The position numbers and the translations under genes were made by a program. The notes beneath the pieces are model-generated. The model was not told where the DNA came from. It was given only the letters and a program-made list of their open reading frames with translations, and made no database searches. Shown here one piece after another: positions 24,056-35,717 of a DNA stretch of 49,330 nt (its first letter is position 1; each line of letters begins with the position of its first letter). This stretch comes from Priapulus caudatus. Its lineage: Eukaryota > Priapulida > Priapulimorpha > Priapulimorphida > Priapulidae. The stretch spans positions 123,347 to 172,676 of the forward strand of contig NW_014577727.1 of NCBI RefSeq assembly GCF_000485595.1. The letters are read 5' to 3'.

Positions 24056-24898
24056 ACAAATAGCATTTCGCAGTTTTATTTATAATTTTTCCAAACATAA
24101 TATACATGAACATATAAATTATTATTATTATTTTAGAGAGATACACACTCTCTATCACTGTGTATTTGTGCATGCACAAGGGCGTGCGCGCTATGTGTTG
24201 CAGCGGTGTATTGGACGGTGTTGAAGTGAAGTTATTAGGTCAAATCAAACATTAAGACTATTAGTATTACTGGTACTAGTACTGGTAGGGCTAGTAGTAG
24301 TACTGACAAGTTGTATTTATTAACCATCATTTTATTATTCAAACGGTCCAAGTGCCTGTGGCTGTGCCTGTGGCGTGTGGGTAGGCCTAGGTCACAGTAG
24401 GACTAGTAGGTGCATTGTTTACAACGGCAGCGTTGAACATGTTAACGTAACATTCTTTATATACATATATATTAATATCGGCTATGAAATTATAATACAT
24501 TTTTCGTTATTACCATATATTTTACCATTAATATATTAACGAGATTACGAAACATACTTGTAGTGCAACGATGCGTTCTACTTCTATCCTCAATATCGTT
24601 TGTTGCTCTTGTATTTTGTGTCACAAGTCACGTGCTTGTGTCTCGCGAGATTATCCGCCATCGTTGTTTCTTCCTGTTGTGTAAATTCGCTCTACTGCTT
24701 TGTGAAAAATCAAGCCTTCTGTGCTTTTCTTTCTCGTGCTTTGAGATTTGGACTCTTTCTAGTAGCCGTTTAGTTGTCATTTTTCTATAAGACCTCTAGT
24801 AGATTTGGAAAAAGTGATGTCTTCTGGCGTAAACCAGGTAACAAAATAGAAAAATGTCTTGAAACTGCTGAACTAGCGATGCATGCGACTGTATCAGT

Positions 24899-27215
24899 GT
24901 ACCTATGTAACACAGGCACTTGGAACGTCTCAATAAAAAAAAAAGGTAAATAAACACGAAATGTATTTACTACCAAAGTGTTAATGTTTCTCTACTCTAT
25001 TTCCCCTATTATTGCCGATAATTACCCTTAAATGCCGGTCAAATGCTCATCTGCAACACACAAGTACACCGCATGCCCGCCCTGTGCACAAACGACATGA
25101 TTAAGAGAGCAGGTAGGAAAGCGTGATCGCAAAATTCGCTCGACGCTCGCTTCATTTCACACGTTCACAGCACGAATACACATCCATCCTGCAGGAAATG
25201 TTCTCTCCGTGAAAATGTAAAGAGGACGTATCATCCGAAAATCCCTAACGGCGCTACTCTCGATCGATCACTGTAGTCGTGTGTGTGATGTCATGCCCAC
25301 GCGCATTTAGCTCTAGAACTATAGCCAAAGGCGTCGGAAGCAATAAAATAGTGCCGCGCGCTTTCAGTGCGCTACGCAGGCATTTTTCGAAAAGGGGCGT
25401 GTTAGGAGCACGCCAAAGGGCACGGGGTCTGGGGGAGAGCGATTTTTTTGAAATTTGCATTCCACAGATGCGTTTTCTGCGCGAGAATGGGGGGGGGTCC
25501 GGAACCCCTGGACCCCCCCCTGTACACGCCCCTGAAAACTGTAGACACTGATACCGTGTGCGCTTGCACTGACGGGTGGGTCCCGGGGGTAGATTCATGA
25601 TTCATCAAGCTGCGTACCAAAATATTTTGCGTAAATCTTGTGTGCGTACGCAATCGACGTTGCTTAGTTGCGATTTATCAACGCAGTTATTTAGTAGTAT
25701 TCGTATTATAGTATTAGTATGCGATTTCGCATACGCAAGCGAGGCGTTTTAGTGCGATTCATCAAGCTAACAATTTACGTAAACCTTTGCGTAGGAGAGT
25801 GTGTATGTGTCAGAGAGAGAGAGAGAGAGAGCGGATCGTGGGNNNNNNNNNNTGCCGCGGCAGTTCCGACGCCCTTGACTAGAGCCCTCCGCTCCGCCGC
25901 AGGGCTATAGAACATACTATGGCAATTTCCAGGTAGTAAGCAAAGACAACTTTTTACGGTTAATAACTTCTTTGGTACGCCAAATATAGCACATTCTCTG
26001 TCGCACAAATGTCTTAAGTTACTGCAAACACTAAAATTAAACTGCAAACTAACGGTTAAATGTTGTACTTGCTATATTACTCGTCGACGAATTTTATTTA
26101 CAAACTTGTCACCGCCATTTTTTGTTGCGCGGCGCTAGCGCGGTTCCAGCGCCAGTGAGCAGGCATAATGTATTTCCAAGTGGAGGGGTGGGCAGGTTGC
26201 ACGCGGTTATATCAACCGTCGTTTCTATTTCTGTTTCTGTTTCTGTTGCCATTCATATGCACGTATTCTCCTGTTTCTCCATCGATACGCGGGTCTTTGC
26301 CATCGGTCCTCTGTCTGCCGCAACAGCCTGCAACCGCGTGCAACCTGCCCACCCCTCCACTTGGAAATACATTGTGCCTGCTCACTGGCGCCGGAACCGC
26401 GCTATCGCCGCGCAACAAAAAATGGCGGTGACAAGTTTGTAAATAATATTTGTCGACGAGTAATATAGCAAGTACAACATTTAACCGTTAGTTTGCAGTT
26501 TAATTTTAGTGTTTGCAGTAACTTAAGACATTTGTGTGACAGAGAATGTGCTTTATTTGGCGTACCAAAGAAGTTATTAACCGTAAAAAGTTGTCTTTGC
26601 TTACTACCTGGAAATTACCATAGTATGTTCTATAGCCCTGCGGCGGAGCGGAGGGCTATAGTTCTAGAGCTAGCGTGCATTATGCTTGGCTTGGCGGGCC
26701 TCGAAACAGAGGCTTGGAGGCAGGCAGCAGCTCATCCCGGCATGCAATAAGCCACCATTACTCGTGTATAAACAGACATCTCGTCCTCTTTATATCCTCT
26801 TTACATTTTCACGGAGAAAACATTTCCTGCAGGATTTCACGAGATATCTCTGGCGGGAGTAGGTAAGGACAAAGGAAAGAGTTATAATTTGAACAAGTTA
26901 ACATTTAGCTAGACAGATACCAAGATGGAAGCTGTTGGATGTGTATTCGTGCTGTGAAGGTGTGAAATGAAGCGAGCGTCGAGCGAATTTTGCAATCACG
27001 CTTTCCTACCCGCTCTCTTATTCATGTTGTTTGTGCACAGAGCAGGCGTGCAGTGTACTTGTGCGTTGCAGATGAGCATTTTACCGGCATTTACGGGTAA
27101 TTATCGGCAATAATAGGTGACATAGAGTAGAGAAACATCACGACTGGTAGTAAATACATTTCATGTTTATTTACCTTTTTTTTATTTATTGAGAAGTTCC
27201 AAGTGCCTGTGGTAT
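24899..27215. mobile_element. 2.3-kb palindromic foldback element
   Basis: The left arm (about 24899-26208, interrupted at 25326-25885) is an inverted copy of the right arm (about 26332-27215). The spacer of about 120 bp contains a TTTCTG hexamer run. Matching inner marks are GTTGCACGCGGTT / AACCGCGTGCAAC, and outer marks AGGCACTTGGAAC / GTTCCAAGTGCCT. The right arm keeps about 100 bases missing on the left (around 26850-26930). No protein is recognisable in either arm. Confidence 0.85.
25326..25877. mobile_element. hAT MITE inserted into one arm of the palindrome
   Basis: Terminal repeats are CAAAGGCGTCGGAA and, reversed, CAAGGGCGTCGGAA. The target duplication is ACTATAGC (25318-25325) and ACTAGAGC (25878-25885), 7 of 8 matching. 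The empty site is preserved in the opposite palindrome arm at about 26650-26665, confirming the insertion. It includes a (GA)n tract and 10 Ns at 25843-25852. Confidence 0.85.
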
Positions 27216-28152
27216 GTAACCCCGGTTTGTGTTCTGCGCTATCAAGGTCTAGCAGCTCATTTGAGTGTGGTTAGATCATAATTTAATTACTACTAGTTCC
27301 TGTTAATCATTACTCTCTAAATATATGAGAAACGGTTGTTATCTAGCGCCACTACGGAGGCTTAATTTTTGCTTTGGGTGATTAGCACTACCTAGATACA
27401 ATAATGTAACCCAACAAGAGTAGGGTTACAACACGAGTCTATTCTTTTCTTTGGGGGAGCCCCTGAGTGATTCACTCAGGGCGGTTTTATGGTGCGTTTT
27501 TCGAGACTAGAACTTCCAAACTGGGTTTATTCTAAAGTCGAACCTTTCTCCGCTATCCTGGGACTTTTAAGGATGGCCTCATCGTTTGTTATTGCCAACA
27601 GCATAGGTCAGATCCCTTTGAAATCATGTCCGGTGACGTGACGACGGAAAACTTCAATTTGTGCATAGGTGTAAATTTATTGGGTAAAAGCGCTAGGTTT
27701 TTTTTATCCCAATAATTTAATTTAACATTAAAGCCCTCCCACTTCTGCTGAAAAGTGATGATTGACGGATGTCAACTGTTAGTGTCGTTTATAAGGTAGG
27801 ATGTGTGTAGGACCTAACACACTGCCCATAGATTTGACATCTATATATAGTAATACAGGGGATGTACAACTTTCAATATAACAGGTGTCTATTATTAGTA
27901 AACACCGAAATCGGGATGTGCTATTATGAGCTCCCTATGTTTCATTATAATATGTAAACATAATGGGCATCCAAGTGCTGAGTAATGATTTGACTTAAAA
28001 ATGGATAGTAATGGGCGTTGTGTGAGCATTGGGTCAACATCAACAATAGTTGCCTTACAGAACTAATCAATATGAAATAACCCCTGAAATAGTTTTGAAA
28101 AAGCTTTTTAAATTACACAAAGTTCTGATAAGCAATTTATCTTTGTTTTTAG

Positions 28153-31100
28153 CAGCGAATGAAAGAGCAGCCTGGAAATCAAGGTACTGTATATGCCATA
28201 TTTTTGCGAAATTTGCGAAAATTAAACCATCGTGAAATATACAGCGTATACAGTAATCTATCTGATATAATAGTCTTAAAATAATCAATAAAAATTGCGT
28301 ACTTGTACATCTATTTTTCAGACGCTGTCTGGTCAACTCCTGACCATATATTTCATGTTTGACCAATTCACTTAAATGGTCTTTCTGTTAACTGTGTTGT
28401 CATGTGGTGCACACATGGTAAAGTTAAAGCTATGTATCTAAAGTCGGTGAATATGTTTCGTGTTCCTTGCAGGATCTGGTACATATAAAGACAATGAAGA
28501 TTTTGATGGTTATTTCCACAGCCAACAGCAGGTAAATAATATCAGGAGTGTATAATAATGATAATATGGTACATGAAGCATTACTAGACATTATGCTTGG
28601 ACAAAAACGTTGTATTTATGTGTACCAATTTTTACAGAACTTTTATGCATGATATTTTGTTATTTAGTTATAGAATTTTTTTATTGGTAGCAGTAAATCT
28701 GTAGAAGTACAACTCTTTTGTGGTCCTACTGTTTGATTTTTAGCTCATCTGACATAGTCAGATGCAGCTTGTAGAATCGCTTGATCGTCCGTCCGTCCGT
28801 CCGAGCCGGGTCGTCGTGCTCAACAGTTGGGTCACAAATCTTAACCGCTCGACGTACGGTCACGATATTCGGGTCGTTGGGGGGGATCGTCAAAACGAAG
28901 TTGGGATGTCGAAAGGCTGGGGTCAAAGGTCAGAGGTCAAGAGTTGTAAAAGAAGGGGAACATTCACGTCCTTAACGTTAAGGTATAGGGAGGTAAATGG
29001 CAGATTGCGGCACAAATCCTAAATGCTCGACCTAGGCTCGTGATAGTCGGTGTATAGGCATCATGGAGTAGGAAAACCATCACTGTGGCCGAAATTGGAG
29101 TCCACTAGGTCACAGGCAATGGAGCAGCAGGGCATGATTTTAGACATTTTACTGAGGACATGGTCTGACGAGCGATTGGAAAACTTTTTTGTTTCACAAG
29201 GCGGGACCTATCATTTTATGGCTTATTGAAAGGACCCATGAAATCTGCTTTCCACTGACGATGGAAGAAGTAAGTGTCTGATAACCTTTTGACACTCAAG
29301 AGAGGGTTAAACATGGATTTGTTGAGTGTCTGTTAGAAAAGAATTGGTACTGCCGGTTTGCTAGTAGAATCTATACATGCCTGGATGTATGAGGCTTACA
29401 ATGTCACAGTGAATTTCAAAAGCTAAATTTGGTTAAAGAAGGTTTATGCTCCTTAAATCGTATAATTTATATGGCATTCTGTAGTGTCAGTATGTTACAT
29501 GTAACGTATGCCACTGCCAGTGGCTGCTGCCAGTGCAATGAGTGCATGTGTTGGGGCAGTTTTTTTGCCTGCGTTATATTGTTGCAGGTGGCAGCTCTCT
29601 ATTTGCAGCCTGTAGGCTTGCGTAGGTAAATGGATGAGTGCTTACCATATTCTGTCTTGCAAATAGTTGTTGCTACTACGAATGATGGGAGCTTCCATCT
29701 TTAATCTGAAGACACTTAAACGTACGCGCCATCTCGTGGCAACTTTCATAACGATCCAACGAACATTCTTTTTGAGAAGGTCCTGATACCATCTCTGTGC
29801 ATTCGCACTATTTCGGCATGTATGTGAACACATTTGGGACTAACAGGGTTTACTAGAATCCCACCACTCCACCACAGAGTCACCGCAGTAGACGTTAGAT
29901 GAGCGCTGTCGCTATGCGGCACTTGTTATTCAAATTCCAAACAGGCACTGGAACACTTTCAATACCTGGTATGTAAAAACTGTGTTTTTATACTGTGAAG
30001 TTTTCACCAAAAATTTCAATGGAAGCTTTGATTACTTACAGTACAATAGCAACATGGCCGATCCGTACGTATCAAACTACTACTCTGGCGGTATGGGCTT
30101 TCCCTACATGAGCCCTGGAATCAACGATGCAGGAGCCTGGTCAAGTGGAGGCGATCCCATGGCGTTCCTTAGCTATGGAGGCGAGCAGCAGCCGGGTCCC
30201 TACGTGTCTGACGGCATGTTCGGCCAGTCGAGTTTCGGCTACAGCCAGCCAACCGGCTTTAATGTGTTCCACGGAGGTGACTACAACACGTGGGGAAGCG
30301 CCCGGCCCGCGGCGCGCGCGGGGCAGGGTTACCGTGACGACTACTACGCCGACTACAACATGGCCAACGGCATGGACCGTAACACGGCTGGTATTAAGCA
30401 GGTGGAGCAGGGAGTGAGTGGGCTGAGTCTGAGGGACAACGCCGCGGCGAAGGACTCCGACCGCAAGGCCGAGGTGAGCAAGTCGAGCGACTTCGGCTCG
30501 CAGCCGCGCTCGCAGCCGAAGAAAACGACGTGGGCGTCGATCGCCAGCCAGCCGGCGCGTTCTCAGCCGAAAATGAAACCGAAGAGCATCCCGCCGGCCC
30601 CGATGCTGCCCGGCAAGAGCTTAGATATCGGCACGTGGGATAGCAAGAACAGCATGAGTAAGCCGATGGGCGGGATGCAGTCTCGACAGGCTTGGGGCGG
30701 GCCGAGAGGACGCGGCGGCGTTCCCGGTGCGTACAGCCAGATGCCGACGCCGCAAGTGATTCCTGGCGTTAGCCAGCATCAGCAGCAACAGCAGCAGCAA
30801 CAGCAGCAACAGCAGCAGCACCAGCAGCAGCAGCAGCACCAGCAGCAGCATCAGCAGCAGCACCAGCAAGCTCCGCCACAGGCGCGCGAGCCTCGACCCT
30901 CGCATCCGCAGTCTCTACCCCCGCAGCAGCAGCAGCAGCCGCAGCACCACCACCAGCCGCATCATCATCATCACCCGCAGCAGCAGCAGCAGCCGCCGCA
31001 GCAGCAGCAGCTGCCCAGTCATCCTCCGGCGCGTGAGGACTTGCACCCTGTGCTGGACAAGCTGCACGCGTCCCAGGAGTACAACCCGCACGACTTTGAC

Positions 31101-31839
31101 TGCAACCCGAAGGGTGCGCGATTCTTCATCATCAAGAGCTACTCGGAGGACGACATCCACCGCTCAATCAAGTACAGCATCTGGTGCAGCACGGAGCACG
31201 GCAACCGACGTCTCGACCAGGCGTTCAAGGAGCGCCACGGCAAGGGACCCGTCTACTTGCTGTTTAGTGTGAACGGTAGTGGCCACTTCTGCGGCGTGGC
31301 GCAGATGTTGTCTGAGGTGGACTACGATACCCAGAGCGGCGTCTGGGCGCAGAGCAAGTGGAAGGGACAGTTCCAGGTGAAGTGGATCTACGTGAAGGAC
31401 GTGCCCAACAGTCAGCTGAGGCACATCCGTCTCGAGAACAATGAGAACAAGCCCGTGACTAACTCGCGCGACACGCAGGAGGTGCCCTTCGAGCAGGGCA
31501 AGCAAGTGCTGAAGATCATCTCGCTCTACCTGCACACCACCTCCATCTTCGACGACTTCATCCATTACGAGAAGAGGCAGGAAGAGGAGAGCATTAAAAA
31601 GGTTTGGTTATTGCGTCTCGTGCCGCATCCGAGGGATGTGGAGAGATCTGTTGTTGAGTGCATGGTTGTCGAGTTTCTGACGTTGTTAAAACGAGTCGTT
31701 ACCGGTGTTTCCCTGAGAATGCATGTACGCGACTTCGTAATGTATTCGTAGTGATTTAGTATTGTTGTTCTTGTAGGAGCGACCGGAGCGTTGCGATCGA
31801 CCGAGAAGGGATAGAGACAACCGTGACATGCGTCACTAA
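28153..31839 (+). CDS. YTHDF: YTHDF-family m6A RNA reader (first coding exon not placed)
   Basis: YTHDF proteins are cytoplasmic readers of N6-methyladenosine that steer mRNA decay and translation. Exons join in phase: 28153-28183 ([10 protein letters not shown]), 28473-28531 ([20 protein letters not shown]), 30042-31601 (520 codons) and 31777-31839 (ending RDNRDMRH, stop TAA). This mirrors the vertebrate layout, where a short exon 'RPKGQGNK' precedes the large exon. [17 protein letters not shown] matches the family's N-terminal signature. The YTH domain (about 31040-31600) has [20 protein letters not shown] and the three cage tryptophans: SIWCS, GVWAQ and SKWKG. A long Q/H/P tract at 30778-31020 is low-complexity and prion-like. 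The initiator exon is upstream; ATGTCCGGTGAC at 27626 is a weak candidate. The internal ATG at 30054 would also give a near-complete protein. Shadow ORFs in other frames over the CAG tract are spurious. Confidence 0.93.
28738..29334 (-). mobile_element. Dispersed repeat family A, copy 5, in YTHDF intron
   Basis: Reverse-oriented relative to the other copies. It begins TTTTTAGCTCATCTGACATA and ends with the complement of the CCTCTTGAGGGTC block at about 29297-29312. GGTCAAAGGTCA at 28921-28932 is the DR1-like motif. It is more diverged than copies 3 and 4. Confidence 0.65.
29335..29980. other. YTHDF intron sequence without further genes
   Basis: A 63-codon minus-strand ORF (29833-29642) reads smoothly but shows no domain I recognise; it may be a repeat remnant. 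Nothing else is supported here. Confidence 0.3.
30778..31020. repeat. CAG/CAC-rich low-complexity coding tract in YTHDF
   Basis: Imperfect CAG, CAA and CAC/CAT triplets encode glutamine and histidine runs between the N-terminal region and the YTH domain. Interruptions are frequent, so the tract is probably fairly stable. Such regions drive condensate formation in the family. Confidence 0.85.
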
Positions 31840-33742
31840 ACTCTGACGTCGCGAGGTGAAACATTAGGTGCACGAATGATGACGACAAGAACACCGTATC
31901 ATGCAACTAAAGTGACATCCCTCGAATAGCTTGACGTTTACGAATGTCATCGCATTCTTTATAATCGTGGGACTGTAGAGCTTCACTGCAAATTTTACGA
32001 TAATTGAGCGCCATACTACTTTGATTTTGGCGCGTGGATATATAACTTTAATAGCATTAGCCGCCGTTGGTTATGAAAACAACTATGTTACAACTTAGTG
32101 TTATAGCGCGCGTGTGTGAACTTGGTGATGTGAAGGTATTACTCACAATGTATCAATCCATTAATCCGGTAGTGACTTTTGGACCTACTCTTCAGCAGTT
32201 CAACAAACTTCAAAATATTAACACAAGGAAGACAGTTCTCGACGTGCATATTATAAAACACAATATTATATTTCTTATTTGTGTAATGTTCATCGGAGAC
32301 GTGATGTGGCAACGTGCTGGTGAGCGAGCGACAGGGACGACAACAGCGCCATCTACATGCTGTCAGGTGCATTGTAATAGACATCGGGAGCACAATGCAT
32401 CTATTGCACTACATTAGTGGCAAGGTTTTCAAACTCGAGAGCTTCTACAGAGCAGAACATTTTTAGACTCAAACGCGAAATTCGACTGTGTGCATGGTTC
32501 GGATGAATGTAGTGAATCGATCGAGCCCGGCCGCCGTCGCCGCCATGCTGCTTGTGGACTGTGGCTGTGTTCACGGCCGTACCGGCATCGCCCGTGGGTG
32601 AACTGATCGTCGTGTGTCGTATCGGCAAGCTGTGATCTGAACCATGCAACGATAGTAGGTCCGGGCAGTACGTGGCCCAGGGTGCGCACGGCCGCCGCCG
32701 CTTCGCGCCGTCGTCGGCGGTCGCGCGCCGACGAGTGGACGACCGCACAACTACCGAGTGTTGATAGTGTAAATTTGCATCGACGTTGCCGACTCGCAGC
32801 ATTGGCACATGACTTCTCGGCGACGGAGAGACGTGCTTTTGTTGTTGTTGTCGTTGTTGTGACTGCGATCGTGTCCGTCACCGCCCCTGAGCTCGGCGCT
32901 CCAGCTACACATCTCCACGAGACCGCACGCTGCAGTATGAGTATATCCATATTATATATTTAAAAAACGGTAAATAATTGTTTTCGATCGTATCCGTGCT
33001 GCCAGTTGTTTGTCGCGGCCGTGCCGCGGCGAGCACTGCGGGCCACCACACATCGTGATTATTTGTTTCTTATCTCGGAATTTGTAATGACGGTGAGGAT
33101 GCACTGGCGCCACCTATGCTGGTGTGCGCTGTGTCTGTTACGTATGTGGCCAGGATATCTTGGCATAAGCCACCTGTGTGCATAGCAGGCAAGGTAACGG
33201 GCTTTGAAATAATATGCCTGTAGAGCGATACAAAGCTCTGAGCAACAGCATAAACGCGTGGGCAGCAACACGGAACGCGTGGCCAGCAATACGGAACGCA
33301 TGGGCAGCAACACGGAACGCGTGGGCAGCAACACGGAACACGTGGGCAGCAACACGGAATGCATGGGCAGCAACACGGAACGTGTGGCCAGCAACATGCA
33401 ACGCTTCCCGATCCCATTAACAATATATATTTTTTATATACTAATTTTGATTGCATCAGCAACACTAAATAATGATTTCTCGTTCATAAATTCATACTAC
33501 CCGAAACATACAGTTTCAATGAGACTTAAGAAAACATAATTAAGAATTCGCTATTGCAACTGAATTGCAAGATTTACTATCGTTTGATGTCAATTTCTCA
33601 CTATTTAAAGGAAATCAAGGTGAAATTGAATAATTTTATCCACATTCTGATGTTTGCTGTCGTTATTTGCCAAGAACTGGATAAATGTGATGTGTGGAGG
33701 TTTGTTTTGTTGGCCAAGGCATTGTGAGCATTTGCAGGTGTC
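31840..33742 (+). other. Probable YTHDF 3' UTR, including a CpG-rich block
   Basis: The first AATAAA after the YTHDF stop on this strand is at 33743, which would give a 1.9-kb 3' UTR. Bases 32530-33060 are strikingly CG-rich (runs of GCCGCC/CGTCGG) compared with the surroundings and hold an uninterrupted 173-codon minus-strand ORF (32950-32429) with no recognised domain. An alternative reading is an unannotated promoter or antisense gene. Confidence 0.4.
33253..33403. repeat. 21-bp minisatellite, about seven units
   Basis: The unit is AACACGGAACGCGTGGGCAGC with small variations (ATG/GTG, GGC/GCC). Because 21 is a multiple of three and the unit lacks stops, several frames on both strands stay open. 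That explains the cluster of overlapping ORFs here and is not evidence for a gene. Confidence 0.85.
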
Positions 33743-33748
33743 AATAAA
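33743..33748 (+). terminator. Candidate YTHDF poly(A) signal
   Basis: AATAAA in the context GTGTCAATAAAGTAG followed by GT-rich sequence. It is the first such hexamer downstream of the YTHDF stop. Confidence 0.35.
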
Positions 33749-33759
33749 GTAGTGTAACA

Positions 33760-34770
33760 TTATGATCTAACAAAATCACTGTTGTATTTTCTGTAATTAG
33801 TTTTTGTCATAGAATGTGATTATTAGTTATCGTCAATAGCATCATAAAATATTTTTATGGAACCTTGTTGTGGTCAATATATTGATAATTTATTCTAATG
33901 TAATAATCATAACTTGACATAACCTAGTAAGCCATGTCTGGTAAAGATATGTTACTCGAGGTAATGTAAATTCAAGAGTACCTAATATATATTCTAGAGT
34001 AATAATAGAGATTCTTAGATTACATAATAGATATCTCTATTATGTACTTTTGGTAATATATAGCAGAAGGAAATGGATACATTTACCAAAAATTTGTATT
34101 AAAATATATAATTATATGCTGGGTTTTTAATCGTATAGGCTATATTAATAAAATAAGGGTACATAACGTCTCGTACGCAATATCATGAATAATATAGGTA
34201 TATATGCCAAAAAATAGCAAAAATTGATAACTTATCTCGGTAGAGATGGCGCCACTGACCCGCGGGAAATATTTCTAAAGTAATTTGTTTCGAGCTGATT
34301 TGTTTGTAGCTGGTTAAAACTTGCTGTAAGTTATTTTAAGTAACCGTTACCGTGTAATCAGTTGTGGTTTAGGCACATTTAAGTAGATTAATTCTTAATA
34401 CTTCGATAAATCTTAATATTATAATCGTATTTTCGAATAATCTTAGCCTAGTCATATATGATATATGAATATGGCTAGCCCGACGAGGCTGTGCGACTGA
34501 TTCAGTGATTGTCTAGGCCTATTTGTCTGATTGTCTTCTAACCCTAGCAAGACCGTTTCTTGGAGCTACATCATGGGTAGATATAATACTAATACTAGTA
34601 GTAATATTATTTGCAGATGCTAGTCGATGCGGTGCTGGAGAGTTCGGCGTTGAAAACGCCCGTAAAGGCACAATGCATGCCTTTTCAGGCTATTGATAAT
34701 TGATACATATTCTGGGATCAAGCTACCTACTCTCTTCGGTTACATAATAGTTAATACATGTTTGTATCTG
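33760..34770. other. AT-rich intergenic DNA
   Basis: No gene seen. A small palindrome, AATAGAGAT / ATCTCTATT, lies near 34001-34040. A patch with GATGGCGCCACTGACCCGCGGG at about 34247 may be promoter-related but is unassigned. Confidence 0.3.
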
Positions 34771-34816
34771 GTAGTACCAACAGGCTGAGAGGGTCTATGT
34801 CCCCCAGGGTACTGCC

Positions 34817-35056
34817 GCTCAAGGGGTCGTTGTCGTATCAGGTACTACAGCTAGATATGTACCCGAGGTACATATATGTATACACAAAGTGTACCAGACT
34901 TGTACTACAGAAGTGTACCCTAACCCCAACACTAACCCTAACCCTAACCCTAAACATACCTCATAAAAATATAAACATAATACTAAACAACCTAAAACTA
35001 CCTCGGGTACATATCATGATATCTGTAGTACCTGATACGACAACGACCCCATCTGC
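34817..35056. mobile_element. Foldback element E nested in family D copy 3, 9-bp target duplication
   Basis: Arms GGGGTCGTTGTCGTATCAGG and CCTGATACGACAACGACCCC enclose a (CCCTAA)-rich stretch at about 34917-34953. GGTACTGCC is duplicated on both sides (34808-34816 and 35057-35065), perfect over 9 bp. The outermost bases, GC-NNNN-GGGGTC, resemble the family D termini. Confidence 0.85.
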
Positions 35057-35135
35057 GGTACTGCCGGAACGTACCCTGGTAATATCTAATATGCCGGACC
35101 GTACCTCGCCTACTCAACTAACGAGTCTATGGAGT

Positions 35136-35341
35136 ACTCGCAGCTAGGGCCTGCATACCTCCCAAATCCCATTGGTTGATACAAATCTAGTTAATTTTTG
35201 TAATTAAATTTTAATTAGGGTTAGGATTAGGGTTAGGGTCACAATGCACCATAAAAGTTTTATTAAAACAATAGTTTCAGGCACGTGATTTGTATCAACC
35301 AATGGGATATGGAAGGTATGCAGGCCCTATAGCTGCGAGTA
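35136..35341. mobile_element. Foldback element C nested in family D copy 3, 9-bp target duplication
   Basis: Arms run ACTCGCAGCTAGGGCCTGC and its complement, then CCCATTGGTTGATACAAATC on both sides. TTAGGGTTAGGATTAGGG lies at the centre (about 35215-35238). The flanks CTATGGAGT (35127-35135) and CTAGGGAGT (35342-35350) match 8 of 9. Half of this element is part of composite repeat B at 9160-9245 and 16400-16495. Confidence 0.8.
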
Positions 35342-35717
35342 CTAGGGAGTTGCCTACGCCTACTCCCTAACCCTAACCCTAACCATATCAGATAGTTACC
35401 AGGGTACGTTCCGGTATACCGGACCGTACCCAGGGTACGTTCCGGCAGTACCCTGGGGGACATAGACCCTATGAGCATCAGTGACAGTGTCAGACTTGGT
35501 ACTGGTTCATCGTGAGACGTCATAGATATGTTTGATGACGATGTTTCGCCTGAAATGGGCTTTCGGCTAAGACTTAGTACAGCCAGGTATTTGGAACGTT
35601 TAATAAATAAAACTCTCAGAACGTCTAACCATTTGAATGCTATATTACTAAGTTTGCTCGTCTGTTATTAGTAGGTATTTAGCTCGTTTGCACCAGGATT
35701 GTAGACAACCTATCAAG

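Larger units (their letters stand above)
34784..35476. mobile_element. Telomere-motif foldback element, family D copy 3, split by two other foldbacks
   Basis: Ends GCTGAGAGGGTC and GACCCTATGAGC match copies 1, 2 and 4. Its body is interrupted by element E (34817-35056) and element C (35136-35341). Removing them leaves a family D unit of about 230 bp, with CCCTAACCCTAACC near 35366. Its own flanks show no clear target duplication. Confidence 0.85.

Noticed and set aside
25279-25653. ORFs of 90 to 114 codons near 25.3-25.6 kb
   Set aside because: They lie within a hAT MITE inserted in a palindrome arm and contain no transposase motif.
30621-31565. Long minus-strand ORFs and plus-strand alternative frames over YTHDF
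   Set aside because: Poly-leucine/valine peptides are the complement of the CAG/CAC tract and GC-rich codons of YTHDF. The YTH domain fixes the true frame.
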